36,696 bases of DNA, from the NCBI GenBank assembly GCA_943330855.2, contig CALQJI020000051.1, positions 1-36,696 of the forward strand, given 5' to 3'. The position numbers and the translations under genes are program-made. Within the stretch, counting starts at the first letter, position 1. The number at the start of each line of letters is the position of its first letter. Of the stretch, positions 1 through 8,149 are shown piece after piece. Source of the stretch: Klebsiella pneumoniae (GTDB lineage: Bacteria > Verrucomicrobiota > Verrucomicrobiia > Limisphaerales > SXTU01). Below the pieces are notes generated by a model, which was not told the origin of the DNA, searched no databases, and was given only the letters and a program-made list of their open reading frames with translations.

Positions 1-21
1 CACGTAAAGAAAACCAACAAA

Positions 22-378
22 ATGAAAACACAACAGTCCCGCAAAAGCGGTTTCACGCTCGTAGAAATCATGATCGTGGTCGCCATCATCGGCCTCCTCG
101 CAGCCATCGCCATCCCGAACTTCGTGAAGGCGCGCGCCACGGCCCAGAAAAACGCGTGCATCGCCAACATGAAGCAAATTGACGGCGCGGTGCAGCAGTG
201 GGCCCTCGAAGAAAAGAAGGTAGCCACAGATGCAGTCCTCGTCACCACAGCTACCCTTCTTCCTTACATGAAGGGTTCCGTCATGCCGACGTGCCCGGCC
301 ACCGGCTCAGCCTACACGCTCGTCAACGTCTCCACCTCTCCGACCTGCTCGCAGTCGGCTTCTGGTCACACGCTCTAA
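22..378 (+). CDS. Type II secretion/type IV pilus-like pseudopilin (GspG-like, short)
   Basis: Small exported pilin-like subunit of 118 aa. The N-terminus has a basic leader of ten residues ending in Gly10, then FTLVE with Glu15 at +5, then an unbroken hydrophobic helix to about residue 33 (IPNF follows). This is the class III prepilin signal cut and N-methylated by a PilD-type peptidase. The C-terminal part is short, with two Cys-containing segments (TCPATGSAY, PTCSQSASGHTL) and no calcium-site GspG extension. Its role is inferred as a minor pilin or pseudopilin in the inner membrane/periplasm. A near-identical paralog follows at 463. The two share the QQWALE and KGS-P-CP segments and the SA-GHTL ending. 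A strong terminator directly downstream suggests it is mostly transcribed alone. The start follows an A-rich stretch with no clear Shine-Dalgarno. Confidence 0.9.
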   Translation: MKTQQSRKSGFTLVEIMIVVAIIGLLAAIAIPNFVKARATAQKNACIANMKQIDGAVQQWALEEKKVATDAVLVTTATLLPYMKGSVMPTCPATGSAYTLVNVSTSPTCSQSASGHTL

Positions 379-397
379 GCTTAGGGTTCCGCTTCAG

Positions 398-433
398 AAA
401 GGGCTTGGAGCACATTGCTCCAAGCCCTTTTTC
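398..433 (+). terminator. Rho-independent terminator after first pseudopilin
   Basis: A perfect 12-bp stem (GGGCTTGGAGCA at 401-412 and its complement at 416-427) with a 3-nt loop is followed by a T-run. It begins 20 nt after the pseudopilin stop codon and separates the two tandem pilin genes, so the second gene probably needs its own promoter or read-through. Confidence 0.92.
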
Positions 434-462
434 TTAGCTAACAACTCAAACTACCGACTCCC

Positions 463-816
463 ATGCGATGCTCAAAATCGCGCGGAGCGTTTACTTTGGT
501 GGAAATCATGATCGTGATTGCCATCATCAGCCTGCTTGCCACCGTGGCGATCCCGAACTTTCTCAAGGCCAGGACCACCGCGCAGAAAAATTCCTGTGTT
601 GCCAATCTGCGGTTGGTGGACAGCACCGTTCAGCAGTGGGCGTTGGAGACAAAGCTTTCATCCACGGACACTTACGTGCTGACTGATGCCGCCCTGCTCG
701 GTTACTTCAAAGGCTCTACCTTGCCCTTTTGTCCGGGCGGCGGTAGCTACGCTAACGGTGGTTCGGTCGCCCTCCCGCCGAACTGCACCTTGTCGGCCCT
801 CGGACATACACTCTGA
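463..816 (+). CDS. Second GspG-like pseudopilin
   Basis: 117-aa tandem paralog of the preceding pseudopilin. The leader is nine residues and the hydrophobic helix begins FTLVEIMIVIAII. The residue just before Phe is Ala9, not the usual Gly (the sequence reads RGA then FTLVE). Prepilin peptidases usually need Gly at -1, with Ala tolerated in some substrates, so processing may be slower or may use Gly8. The helix, the QQWALE segment, the KGS-P-CP segment, two Cys and the SALGHTL ending match the neighbour. Product and location are inferred to be the same as the first copy; divergence looks older than a recent duplication. Confidence 0.88.
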   Translation: MRCSKSRGAFTLVEIMIVIAIISLLATVAIPNFLKARTTAQKNSCVANLRLVDSTVQQWALETKLSSTDTYVLTDAALLGYFKGSTLPFCPGGGSYANGGSVALPPNCTLSALGHTL

Positions 817-928
817 CCCCTCCCAAGAAGACTTTTGACTCGGTTGAGGCACTGCCTTTGCTGCGACAGGACTGGAGCCCATTGATTCAAGCTCACCACT
901 CGGCTATTAGTCCCCGCCGAATCCAACG

Positions 929-1678
929 ATGGAAGCGACACTCTCAATTGAAAGCCTCCGTGTCGAATACCCCAGCCACAATCTCGGCGAGGGCACCAAA
1001 GTCGCTGTCAACGGCCTGACTTTGCGCGTCGGCCAAGGCGAGGTCTTCGGCTTCCTCGGTCCCAACGGAGCCGGCAAGACCTCCACCATGAACGTCCTGC
1101 TTGGCTTCGTGCCGCCCACCAGCGGCACCGCCCACATTTTCGGTGTGGATGTGCGCGAACCCATCGCCCGCCAGCGCATCGGCTACCTGCCCGAGCTGAC
1201 TTATTACTACAAGTTCCTCACCGCCGAGGAGTTGCTCCGCTTCTACGCTGGCATCTTCGGGATACCAACGGCGGAGACGGAGCGGCGCATTGACGCGGTG
1301 CTAAAGCTCGTCGAGCTGGATCATGCACGGCAACGCCAGATCAAAACCTACTCCAAAGGGATGCAGCAGCGCGTCGGCCTGGCTCAGGCGCTCATCAACA
1401 ATCCCGACCTCCTCATCCTCGACGAGCCGACCAGCGGCCTGGACCCTATTGGCCGCATGAAAGTCCGCGAGATCATCCAACGCCTGAAGGACGAGGGCAA
1501 AACCGTCTTCTTCTCCTCCCACGAGCTGGGCGAAGTCGAGACCAGCTGCGACCGCGTCGCCATTTTGCATCAAGGCGAGCTCAAAACCGAGGGCCGCGTC
1601 AGCGACCTCCTCCGGGAGCACGGAACGAACTTGGAGCAAATCTTCCTGAAACTCATCGGCTACTCCCCACAGCCATGA
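929..1678 (+). CDS. ABC transporter ATP-binding protein (ABC-2 exporter type)
   Basis: Cytoplasmic ATPase of 249 aa, full length for a CcmA/NatA/NosF-type subunit. Walker A GPNGAGKT is at residues 44-51, the Q-loop region around residues 86-100, the signature YSKGMQQRVGLAQAL at 141-155, Walker B plus D-loop LLILDEPTSGLDP at 161-173, and the switch His in SSHELGEVE near 198. It overlaps the following permease gene by four bases (ATGA), so the two are translationally coupled and form one exporter. A TPR protein completes the operon. The substrate cannot be read from sequence; NosF/NosY-like exporters and lipid or antibiotic exporters share this layout. Confidence 0.95.
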   Translation: MEATLSIESLRVEYPSHNLGEGTKVAVNGLTLRVGQGEVFGFLGPNGAGKTSTMNVLLGFVPPTSGTAHIFGVDVREPIARQRIGYLPELTYYYKFLTAEELLRFYAGIFGIPTAETERRIDAVLKLVELDHARQRQIKTYSKGMQQRVGLAQALINNPDLLILDEPTSGLDPIGRMKVREIIQRLKDEGKTVFFSSHELGEVETSCDRVAILHQGELKTEGRVSDLLREHGTNLEQIFLKLIGYSPQP

Positions 1679-2451
1679 ACACCGTCTGGTCACTCGCCAA
1701 AGTCGTCGTGGTGGAAATGGTCCGGCGGAAGGACTTTTACGTCCTCTTCATCCTCACCGTGCTGCTCACCGTCACCGCCGGCAGCGTCAACCTCTTCAAC
1801 GACCGCAGCATCGTCCGCTACCTGAAGGAAATCTGCCTGCTACTCATCTGGGTATCCGGCCTCATCATCGCCATCACCTGCACCGCGCGGCAAATCCCCG
1901 CCGAGCGCGAGAGCCGCACCATCTTCCCGCTACTCGCCAAACCCGTCACGCGCGGGCAGTTCCTGTTGGGCAAATTCCTCGGCTGCTGGCTGGCCACGGG
2001 ACTGGCGCTGCTCCTCTTCTACACTTTCTTCGGCCTGATGAGCGCCGCGCGCGAGCATCACTGGCCCGTGCTGAACTACCTGCAAGCCGCGTGGCTCCAC
2101 TGGCTCATGCTCGGCATCGTCATCTCGTTCACTCTGTTGGGCTCCATCGTCTTCGCCACGCCCTCGTCGAACGGCACCATCTGTCTCGTTTGCTCGGCCA
2201 GCATTCTCCTGCTGGGGCGGCACCTGAACAAAGTCGCGCTAGGGCTCGCCGAGCCACTCCAAAGCATTCTCTACGGCGTGTATTTCATCCTCCCGCACAT
2301 AGAGTGGTTCGACGTGCGCGAACTCATCATTCACGACGCAAGCCTGATTCCGTGGGACAAGGTCGCGCTCGCCACGCTTTACGCGGCCGCTTACGCGGGA
2401 TTCTTCCTCTGGGCCGCGTGGCTCGCCTTCCGCCGCCGCCCGCTCAACTGA
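1675..2451 (+). CDS. ABC-2 type transporter permease
   Basis: Integral membrane protein of 258 aa with about six hydrophobic segments: near residues 22-40, 54-70, 100-122, 137-160, 165-185 and 230-252. The arrangement and the charged start of the cytoplasmic loop (PAERESRTIFPLLAKPVTR) are typical of ABC-2 permeases of the NosY group, where a loop after the second helix carries ER-sRT-ll-KPvsR. It is coupled by a 4-nt overlap to the ATPase upstream and is followed one base later by the TPR gene. It should form the channel of the exporter; the cargo is unknown. Confidence 0.9.
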   Translation: MNTVWSLAKVVVVEMVRRKDFYVLFILTVLLTVTAGSVNLFNDRSIVRYLKEICLLLIWVSGLIIAITCTARQIPAERESRTIFPLLAKPVTRGQFLLGKFLGCWLATGLALLLFYTFFGLMSAAREHHWPVLNYLQAAWLHWLMLGIVISFTLLGSIVFATPSSNGTICLVCSASILLLGRHLNKVALGLAEPLQSILYGVYFILPHIEWFDVRELIIHDASLIPWDKVALATLYAAAYAGFFLWAAWLAFRRRPLN

Positions 2452-2452
2452 C

Positions 2453-3280
2453 ATGCACCCCGTCCTGCCCCTCGCCCTGGCCCTCGCCGCCGCCTTGGCC
2501 ACCGGCGGACAACTGCTCCTCTGGCAGCAATCCCGCGCGCAGGCCAGCGGCTCCATCTTCACCCTGCTGCTGGGGGAAAGCCGGCGCGCATTCGCAGACC
2601 AGATGTTCCTCAAGGCCGACGGTTATTATCATCTGGGCAACTACCCTTCCGTCTTCGACCTCGCCCTGTCCGATGGCAAAACTCACATGGCCAAGGAAGC
2701 CGAGAGCCACGCCCACCGCCATGATGACTCCCAGCCGCCGCCCGCGCACCGGGACTGGATCGAAGCCTTTGGCAGCCATTTCCACCCGACCGGACACCGC
2801 CACATAGGAGGCCTCCGCGATGCCCGCGAGATTCTCCCCTGGCTCCGGCTCGCAGCCGAGCTGGACCCCCACCGGGTGGACAGCTACACCGTCGCCGCCT
2901 ACTGGCTCCGCGAACACCTGAACCGCGTCCCCGCCGCCGAGGCATTTCTCCGCGACGGCCTGCGTGCCAACCCCGACAGCTACGAAATCCTCTTCGAGCT
3001 GGGTCGCCTTTACGCCGAGAACAACCGCGATGTCCCCCGTGCCCGCGCTGTGCTCGAACTCGCCATCAACAAGTGGATTCAACAGGAAGCCGGCAAGCCA
3101 GCCCCCGACACCCCCAGCTACCGGCTCATCCTCGGCCAACTCGCCGCACTTGAGGAGCAAACCGGAAATCTGGACCGCGCCCTCTCCCACTACACCCGCC
3201 TCAAAAATCTCTCCCCCCATCCCGACGCCATCCAACGCCGCATGGACGACGTGCAGAAAAAAATCAGCGCCCCGAAGTAG
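2453..3280 (+). CDS. Tetratricopeptide-repeat protein, membrane-anchored or exported
   Basis: 275 aa. The N-terminus MHPVLPLALALAAALATGGQLLL is a hydrophobic signal/anchor, so the rest is probably outside the cytoplasm. A histidine-rich stretch (residues about 83-120: HAHRHDD, SHFHPTGHRHIGG) could bind metal, though this is only composition. The C-terminal half holds TPR-like helix pairs (AAELDPHRVDSYTVAAYWL, GLRANPDSYEILFELGRLYAENNRD, HYTRLKNLSPHPDAI). It starts one base after the permease stop, so it is cotranscribed with the ABC exporter and may be its periplasmic or scaffold partner. No specific family name recognised. Confidence 0.8.
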   Translation: MHPVLPLALALAAALATGGQLLLWQQSRAQASGSIFTLLLGESRRAFADQMFLKADGYYHLGNYPSVFDLALSDGKTHMAKEAESHAHRHDDSQPPPAHRDWIEAFGSHFHPTGHRHIGGLRDAREILPWLRLAAELDPHRVDSYTVAAYWLREHLNRVPAAEAFLRDGLRANPDSYEILFELGRLYAENNRDVPRARAVLELAINKWIQQEAGKPAPDTPSYRLILGQLAALEEQTGNLDRALSHYTRLKNLSPHPDAIQRRMDDVQKKISAPK

Positions 3281-3360
3281 GCGAACCACCCAGTGCCGGG
3301 CAAGCGCGCGCAGAATAAACCCTTCCGCCCCCCGCCACCCACTGCTACAAAACCCGCCAC

Positions 3361-4176
3361 ATGGCCTCTGAACTCACCATCGGCTTCCTCGGCGCCGGCA
3401 AGATGGCGACCGCCCTCGCCCGCGGCTTCATCACCGCCAAACTCACCAGCGCACGGAGCCTCATCGCCAGCGACGTCATGGAGGCCGCGCGACAAGCCTT
3501 CGTCACCGAGACCGGCATCAAGCCCATGCCCAGCAGCCTCGCCGTCTGCAAGGCCGCGCACATCCTCATCCTCGCCGTGAAGCCCGACCAAGTGGCCGGC
3601 GTGCTCGCCGAAATCCGCGACCACATCACACCCAAGCACATCCTCATCTCCATCGCCGCCGGCGTGCCGCTGGCGAAACTCGAGGCCGGCCTCGCCCCCG
3701 GCTCACGCGTCATCCGCGTGATGCCGAACACCCCCGCCCTCGTCGGCGCATCCGCCAGCGCCTTCGCCACCGGCACCCACGCCACCCCAGCGGACGCGGC
3801 CCTGGCGCAGAAACTCTTCGCCTCCGTCGGCGTCGCGCTGCAAGTGAAGGAATCCCTCCTCGACGCCGTAACCGGCCTCAGCGGCAGCGGCCCGGCCTAC
3901 GCCTATCAAATCATCGAAGCCCTCAGCGACGGCGGCGTGGCCGCAGGCCTCCCGCGCGACGTGGCCACCAAGCTCGCCGCACAAACCCTTCTGGGCGCAG
4001 CGAAGATGGTCCTCGAAACTGGCCTGCACCCCGGCGCCCTCAAAGACATGGTCACCAGCCCCGGTGGCACCACCATCGAGGGCCTGCACGAAATGGAAAA
4101 AGCCGGCGTGCGCGGCGCGCTAATGAACGCCGTCCGCGCAGCCGCGGCGAAGTCCAAGCAATTGGGCCAAGGCTGA
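3361..4176 (+). CDS. proC: Pyrroline-5-carboxylate reductase
   Basis: Final enzyme of proline synthesis: reduces 1-pyrroline-5-carboxylate to L-proline with NAD(P)H in the cytoplasm. At 271 aa it matches the family length. The Rossmann motif GFLGAGKMA is at residues 8-16, AVKPDQ near 72-77, RVMPNTPA near 119-126, SGSGPAYAY at 174-182, and the C-terminal substrate and dimer motif VTSPGGTTIEGL at 231-242. All signature segments are intact. The next gene, a permease, starts 49 nt downstream on the same strand; no functional link is evident. Confidence 0.97.
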   Translation: MASELTIGFLGAGKMATALARGFITAKLTSARSLIASDVMEAARQAFVTETGIKPMPSSLAVCKAAHILILAVKPDQVAGVLAEIRDHITPKHILISIAAGVPLAKLEAGLAPGSRVIRVMPNTPALVGASASAFATGTHATPADAALAQKLFASVGVALQVKESLLDAVTGLSGSGPAYAYQIIEALSDGGVAAGLPRDVATKLAAQTLLGAAKMVLETGLHPGALKDMVTSPGGTTIEGLHEMEKAGVRGALMNAVRAAAAKSKQLGQG

Positions 4177-4225
4177 AAACTTTCTCCCACAACCCACTTC
4201 CGCCCACCGCCAAACTCCCTTCCGA

Positions 4226-5362
4226 ATGAACTTCCCGCCGCCCTCCGAGAAACAGGCGCAGGTCATCTGGTTCTCCGCCACCATCCTCGCTGCGGCCGTC
4301 GTGCTCGGCGCGCTGAGCGCGTCCTTCTGGGCGGTGGGCTTGCTCCTCAACAAGCTCGCCTCCGTGGTCCTCCCGCTGGCCATCACCGGCATCATCGCCT
4401 GCCTGCTTGATCCCGTGGTGGACTTCTTCGAGCAACGCCTGAACATCCCGCGCATCCGCGCCATCCTGATGGTCTTCTTCATCGGCCTAGCCATCGTCGT
4501 CCTGATGCTCGGCACCGTCGTGCCGCAACTCGTCGTGCAAGCGGACGAACTCGTGCGCAACGCTCCGAACTACGCTGAGAAGTTCAAAAACCAGTTCAGC
4601 GACTGGCTCGCCACCTCGGCGTTCGGCCAGAAGGCGAAGGAAGCTTGGGACCAGGAGATTGGCGAGAACGTGCAACAAGCTCTGAAGGACATTGTCCCGC
4701 TCATTTCGACTTGGCTGATCGACCACCTCGGCAGCGTGACCTCGTGGCTGGGCTACGCCGTCGGCCTCGCCCTCGTCCCGGTCTATCTCTTCTACTTCCT
4801 GCTCGAAAAATCCGGTATCCAAACCAGTTGGACAGACTTCCTTCCAGTCCGTGAATCCAAGGCCAAGGAAGAACTCGTCTTCGTGCTCTCCTCCATCAAC
4901 GACTGCATCATCGTCTTCTTCCGCGGGCAAATCCTCGTCTCCATCTGTTCCGGCACACTGCTGGGCATCGGCCTCTCCATCGCCGGGCTCAACTACGCCG
5001 TCCTGCTAGGCGCGCTCGCGGCGGTGGTCTGCATCCTTCCCTACGTGGGTGCCATCATCATCTTCGCCCTCGCCTCGATTCTGGCAGGCGTCCACTACTC
5101 GGCGGACCCGAACGTGTTCTGGAAAGTGTTGGGCATCTTCGTCTTCGTGCAAACGGCGGAAGGGCTGGTCTACTCCCCGCGCATCCTGGGCAACCGCGTG
5201 GGCCTGCACCCGCTCACCATCATCATCTGCGTGATGGTCGGAGCCAAGCTCCTCAGCGGAATCCTCGGCGGCCTGCTCGCCATCCCGCTCACCGCCGCCG
5301 GGCGCACCCTCATGTTCCGCTACGTCTGGAAACGGCCAGCCAGCGGGGCGACGACGGAGTAA
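4226..5362 (+). CDS. AI-2E family transporter (PF01594-type permease)
   Basis: Inner-membrane protein of 378 aa. Two N-terminal helix pairs (about residues 10-60 and 70-92) are followed by a long soluble segment (about 93-170), then five or so helices. The late hydrophobic segments with GALAAVVCILPYVGAII and LGNRVGLHPLTIIICVMVGAKLLSGILGGLLAIPLTA are the most characteristic of the family. Members include TqsA-like exporters and Na+/H+ antiporters, so the substrate cannot be assigned. The gene is followed by a large palindromic element (5374-5513) that could terminate transcription between this gene and the convergent gene at 5519. Confidence 0.93.
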   Translation: MNFPPPSEKQAQVIWFSATILAAAVVLGALSASFWAVGLLLNKLASVVLPLAITGIIACLLDPVVDFFEQRLNIPRIRAILMVFFIGLAIVVLMLGTVVPQLVVQADELVRNAPNYAEKFKNQFSDWLATSAFGQKAKEAWDQEIGENVQQALKDIVPLISTWLIDHLGSVTSWLGYAVGLALVPVYLFYFLLEKSGIQTSWTDFLPVRESKAKEELVFVLSSINDCIIVFFRGQILVSICSGTLLGIGLSIAGLNYAVLLGALAAVVCILPYVGAIIIFALASILAGVHYSADPNVFWKVLGIFVFVQTAEGLVYSPRILGNRVGLHPLTIIICVMVGAKLLSGILGGLLAIPLTAAGRTLMFRYVWKRPASGATTE

Positions 5363-5373
5363 GCCCAGATCCC

Positions 5374-5513
5374 GAAGGTCAGCCGCCAAAGTGCGCAAAG
5401 AGCACAACGCAACGCTTCTTGCGGAAGAAATCTCCGGGGGGAAACAGCTCCCGTTCAAGTCCGTTCTAGCTCGGCACCTTTGTGTTCGTTGCGCCCTTTC
5501 GCGGCTGACCTTC
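5374..5513. repeat. Palindromic element family A, copy 1
   Basis: Long inverted repeat: 34-nt arms at 5374-5407 and 5480-5513 match with about four mismatches around a ~72-nt loop. The right arm contains TTGCGCCCTTTCGCGGCT, and the stretch just before it (CTCGGCACCTTTGTGTTC) is shared with copies at 15115 and 28030. It fills the space between two convergent genes and can fold into a bidirectional terminator-like hairpin. Length is 140 nt, essentially the same as the other copies. Confidence 0.85.
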
Positions 5514-5518
5514 GAGGT

Positions 5519-6247
5519 TCAGTTCAACGCCCCGCCACTGGGCTTCAGCAGCAACCCCATCGGCACCTCTGGTTCACCCACGGACATCAGCCGGTCCGCC
5601 ATGTCATTGAGCGCAAGGCGCGTTTCATGGAACCGCTCGGACAACGTCGAAAACACGTCCTTCAGCTCATACTTGCGCGCCAGCCGATGGTCGCTGGCCG
5701 CGCGGAAGTTCGCCTGGCCAAGCGATTCGTAATAGCCGAGGTCCGGGAAACCCTTCCGCTCCGCGCGGGCACGAATGCGCGCCGGAATAATCCCCGCGAG
5801 GAAGAGGGCTTGGTTCCCGATGTGCGCGCGGATGAGGAAGCTCGTCTGGTCATCCGCCGTCTGAAGCGCCGCCAGCATCTCGAAGAAATAATCGAGCGAC
5901 TCCGGTTTGCCCGGCACATGCGATCGGGTGCGCTCGGCCTCGGAAAACTCCGCCAGCATCTCGGCCACATAATCCGTGACGTGCCGTTCCGCCAGCCCCG
6001 CCCGACGCAGGACATGACGGACCAGCACGTAAAAATAGAACCGCGCCGACACCGACAGACAGCCGCAATACTCCAGCAGCGCGCGGAAGAGGCGTTCGTC
6101 ATCGAGGATCAGATCGCGCGTGTCTTCGTCCGCCAGCAGGCGCGTGAGGCAATCGGCGTCGCCCACGCCGCGACCGACAGTGGCGATGATGAAGTCTACG
6201 TCCTCGGCGGTGAACTGGACCCGGCAGTTGGCTTGCATGACGAGCAT
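5519..6247 (-). CDS. Conserved-looking hypothetical protein
   Basis: 242 aa, mostly alpha-helical by composition, no signal peptide and no membrane segment, so probably cytoplasmic. The sequence opens MLVMQANCRVQFTAEDVDF; the second Met (residue 4) is an equally good start. It has a Cys-containing helix (ALLEYCGCLSVSARFYFYVLVRHVLRRAGL) and a C-terminal helix with LNDMADRLMSVGEPEV. The codon pattern and acidic/basic balance look coding, and it lies alone on the minus strand between a permease (convergent) and a methyltransferase (divergent, 226 nt apart). No domain is recognised and no function is proposed. Confidence 0.75.
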   Translation of the reverse strand: MLVMQANCRVQFTAEDVDFIIATVGRGVGDADCLTRLLADEDTRDLILDDERLFRALLEYCGCLSVSARFYFYVLVRHVLRRAGLAERHVTDYVAEMLAEFSEAERTRSHVPGKPESLDYFFEMLAALQTADDQTSFLIRAHIGNQALFLAGIIPARIRARAERKGFPDLGYYESLGQANFRAASDHRLARKYELKDVFSTLSERFHETRLALNDMADRLMSVGEPEVPMGLLLKPSGGALN

Positions 6248-6473
6248 AACAGGCAGTGGTTATATCGGCAAAATTGACCGACGCTTCAATACCGACTTCC
6301 ACTGAGCAGCTTCGGTTCCAGCACGGACGGCCGGGAGGATTTAAGCCCTCCACCGCGCACGGAAACTGGCGACGCACGCACGCTGCGGGCACAAGTCGCA
6401 TCCCCTTTCGCCGTGCCGCCGCCACGCAAAACCAGTTGCCTTCTCCTTCGGTCCACCGTAAGCCCAAGCCCGC

Positions 6474-7859
6474 ATGGATGAATTCGCTCCGCGCCCCGGT
6501 GAGTTTCAATCGCTCCCCCGCCGCGCTCCCCGCAATGACCGCCCCGAGTTTCGGGAGCGTAGAAATTTTCGTGACCAGCCCGAGGGTGGTGACTTCTCGC
6601 GGTCCGGCCCCGCCCCCGCTCGCTCCGGCCCGCCCGAATTTAGCAGGCCACCGGAGCCGCAGAGCCCGCGCCGCCACGTCGGCCCGCCCCCGGGCGGTGA
6701 GCCTTGGCCCACGCCTTGGGTGCAGCTCAAATACTTCGCCAGCCAACCCATGTTCTATCCGGCGATGATTGCCGGGTCCTCGCCTGACGCGAAGCCCGGC
6801 GACCTCGTGACGGTCTTCGACAAGGAAGGCCGCCGCTTCGGCAGCGGGCTATGGAATCCGCGCGCGCGCGTGCCCTTGCGCGTGCTGTATCACGGCGAGG
6901 AAGCGGTGGGCGAAGAACTCTTCGACCGTCTGCTGGAGCGGGCGCTGGACCTGCGCCTGCGGCTGCTCGCGCTGACTGAGAACACCGATGCTTACCGCGT
7001 GATTTCCTCTGACGGCGATGGCTTGAGCGGCCTGGTGGTGGACCGCTTCGGCGACACGTTGAGCGTCGAGGTTCACAGCCTCGGGATGTTTCAACGGCTG
7101 GGCCGGCTGCTCCCGGTGATTCACGCGCGGCTCGGCACGAAACGTCAGGTTATCTCCGTGGACGACTTCATCTCGCGCGTCGAAGGCATCCGTTTCGCTG
7201 CGGCCAACGACGTGCGCTCGGTCAAAATTCGCGAGCACGGCGTGCGCTACGAAGTGGACTTCGAGTCTGGACACAAGACGGGGTTCTTCTGCGACCAGCG
7301 GGAGAACCGCCGCAAACTCGCGGCACTCGTGAAGGACCAGCGTGTGCTGGACTGCTGCTGTTACACCGGCGGCTTCGCGCTCGCGGCGAAGCTGCTCGGC
7401 GGCGCGGCGGACGTGACGGGCGTGGACCTCGACGAGAAAGCCATCGAGCAGGCCAAGCGCAACGCGAACTTGAACCAGACGCGGATCGACTGGGTGCATT
7501 GTGACGCCTTCTCCTTCGCCCGGCAGATGCAGCGCAACAACACCCGCTGGCCAGTGGTCATCCTCGACCCGCCGAAATTTCTCATGAGCCGCGAGGAGGA
7601 AATCGAAGGTCGCCGCAAATACGAGGACTTGAACGGCATGGGGATGAACGTGCTGGAGCCAGGGGGCCTGCTGGTCACGTGCTCCTGCTCGGGGCTCATT
7701 GATCTGGAGGGCTTCGAGGAGATCGTCACACGTGCCGCGTATCGCCTCGGCAAGCGCCTGCAATTCCTCGACCGCACCGGCGCGGGCGCGGACCACCCCG
7801 TGATGGCGAACTGCATGGAGAGCCGTTACCTCAAAGTGATTTGGGCGCGCGTTTGGTGA
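6474..7859 (+). CDS. RlmI-like class I SAM-dependent rRNA (cytosine-C5) methyltransferase
   Basis: Cytoplasmic RNA methyltransferase with an N-terminal PUA-like domain (about residues 84-150) and a Rossmann methyltransferase domain (about 250-461). Seen: GHKTGFFCDQRENR at 267-280, SAM-binding VLDCCCYTGGF at 291-301, GVDLDEKA at 316-323, DPPKF at 365-369, and CSCSG at 403-407 (the Cys pair seen in RlmI/RlmK-type enzymes). By homology it methylates 23S rRNA; the exact base is inferred. Residues 1-82 are a disordered Pro/Arg-rich tail absent from ordinary RlmI. No other ATG lies before the PUA region except at residue 93, which would cut into it, so the long form is kept. Confidence 0.92.
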   Translation: MDEFAPRPGEFQSLPRRAPRNDRPEFRERRNFRDQPEGGDFSRSGPAPARSGPPEFSRPPEPQSPRRHVGPPPGGEPWPTPWVQLKYFASQPMFYPAMIAGSSPDAKPGDLVTVFDKEGRRFGSGLWNPRARVPLRVLYHGEEAVGEELFDRLLERALDLRLRLLALTENTDAYRVISSDGDGLSGLVVDRFGDTLSVEVHSLGMFQRLGRLLPVIHARLGTKRQVISVDDFISRVEGIRFAAANDVRSVKIREHGVRYEVDFESGHKTGFFCDQRENRRKLAALVKDQRVLDCCCYTGGFALAAKLLGGAADVTGVDLDEKAIEQAKRNANLNQTRIDWVHCDAFSFARQMQRNNTRWPVVILDPPKFLMSREEEIEGRRKYEDLNGMGMNVLEPGGLLVTCSCSGLIDLEGFEEIVTRAAYRLGKRLQFLDRTGAGADHPVMANCMESRYLKVIWARVW

Positions 7860-7885
7860 TCCTAGAAACCGTAGTTAGCGGAAAG

Positions 7886-8009
7886 ACGCAAAGGTGCAGT
7901 GAGCAACGAATTGGATTAGGTCAACACGCTGAAGCGCGTTCTTCAGCGCGGTGAGGTCAGGCTCGGAGCCAGCCAAATCCGTTTTCTTTGCGGCCCTGCG
8001 CCTTTGCGT
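7886..8009. repeat. Degenerate family A-like inverted repeat
   Basis: ACGCAAAGGTGCAG at 7886-7899 pairs with CTGCGCCTTTGCGT at 7996-8009 (one mismatch). The right side TTTGCGGCCCTGCGCCTTTG resembles the CTTTGCGCCCTTT arm of family A. Together with the element at 8020-8070 it fills most of the 290-nt gap upstream of the paralogous gene pair; nothing else was recognised there. Confidence 0.55.
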
Positions 8010-8019
8010 GAATCACCCG

Positions 8020-8075
8020 CTGCGGCCTGGAATGCCGCGCTCCGAGGGCCGTGCGCGGATGCGCCCCAACCGTGC
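8020..8075 (-). repeat. GGAGCGC-head hairpin repeat, family D copy 1
   Basis: On the minus strand this reads GGGGCGCATCCGCGCAC, then a GGAGCGC head, a short hairpin (GG…CC inner stem) and a CCGCAGCGGGTGATTC tail. It matches the plus-strand copy at 12499-12563 over about 65 nt with few differences. The core half-site is 8020-8043. Confidence 0.75.
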
Positions 8076-8149
8076 GGAGTCCCGCTGTGAGGTTGCGCGG
8101 CGGGGCGGCAAGTTGTTAGATCTTAGGCCGTCGTCCAAGCATCACTCTC

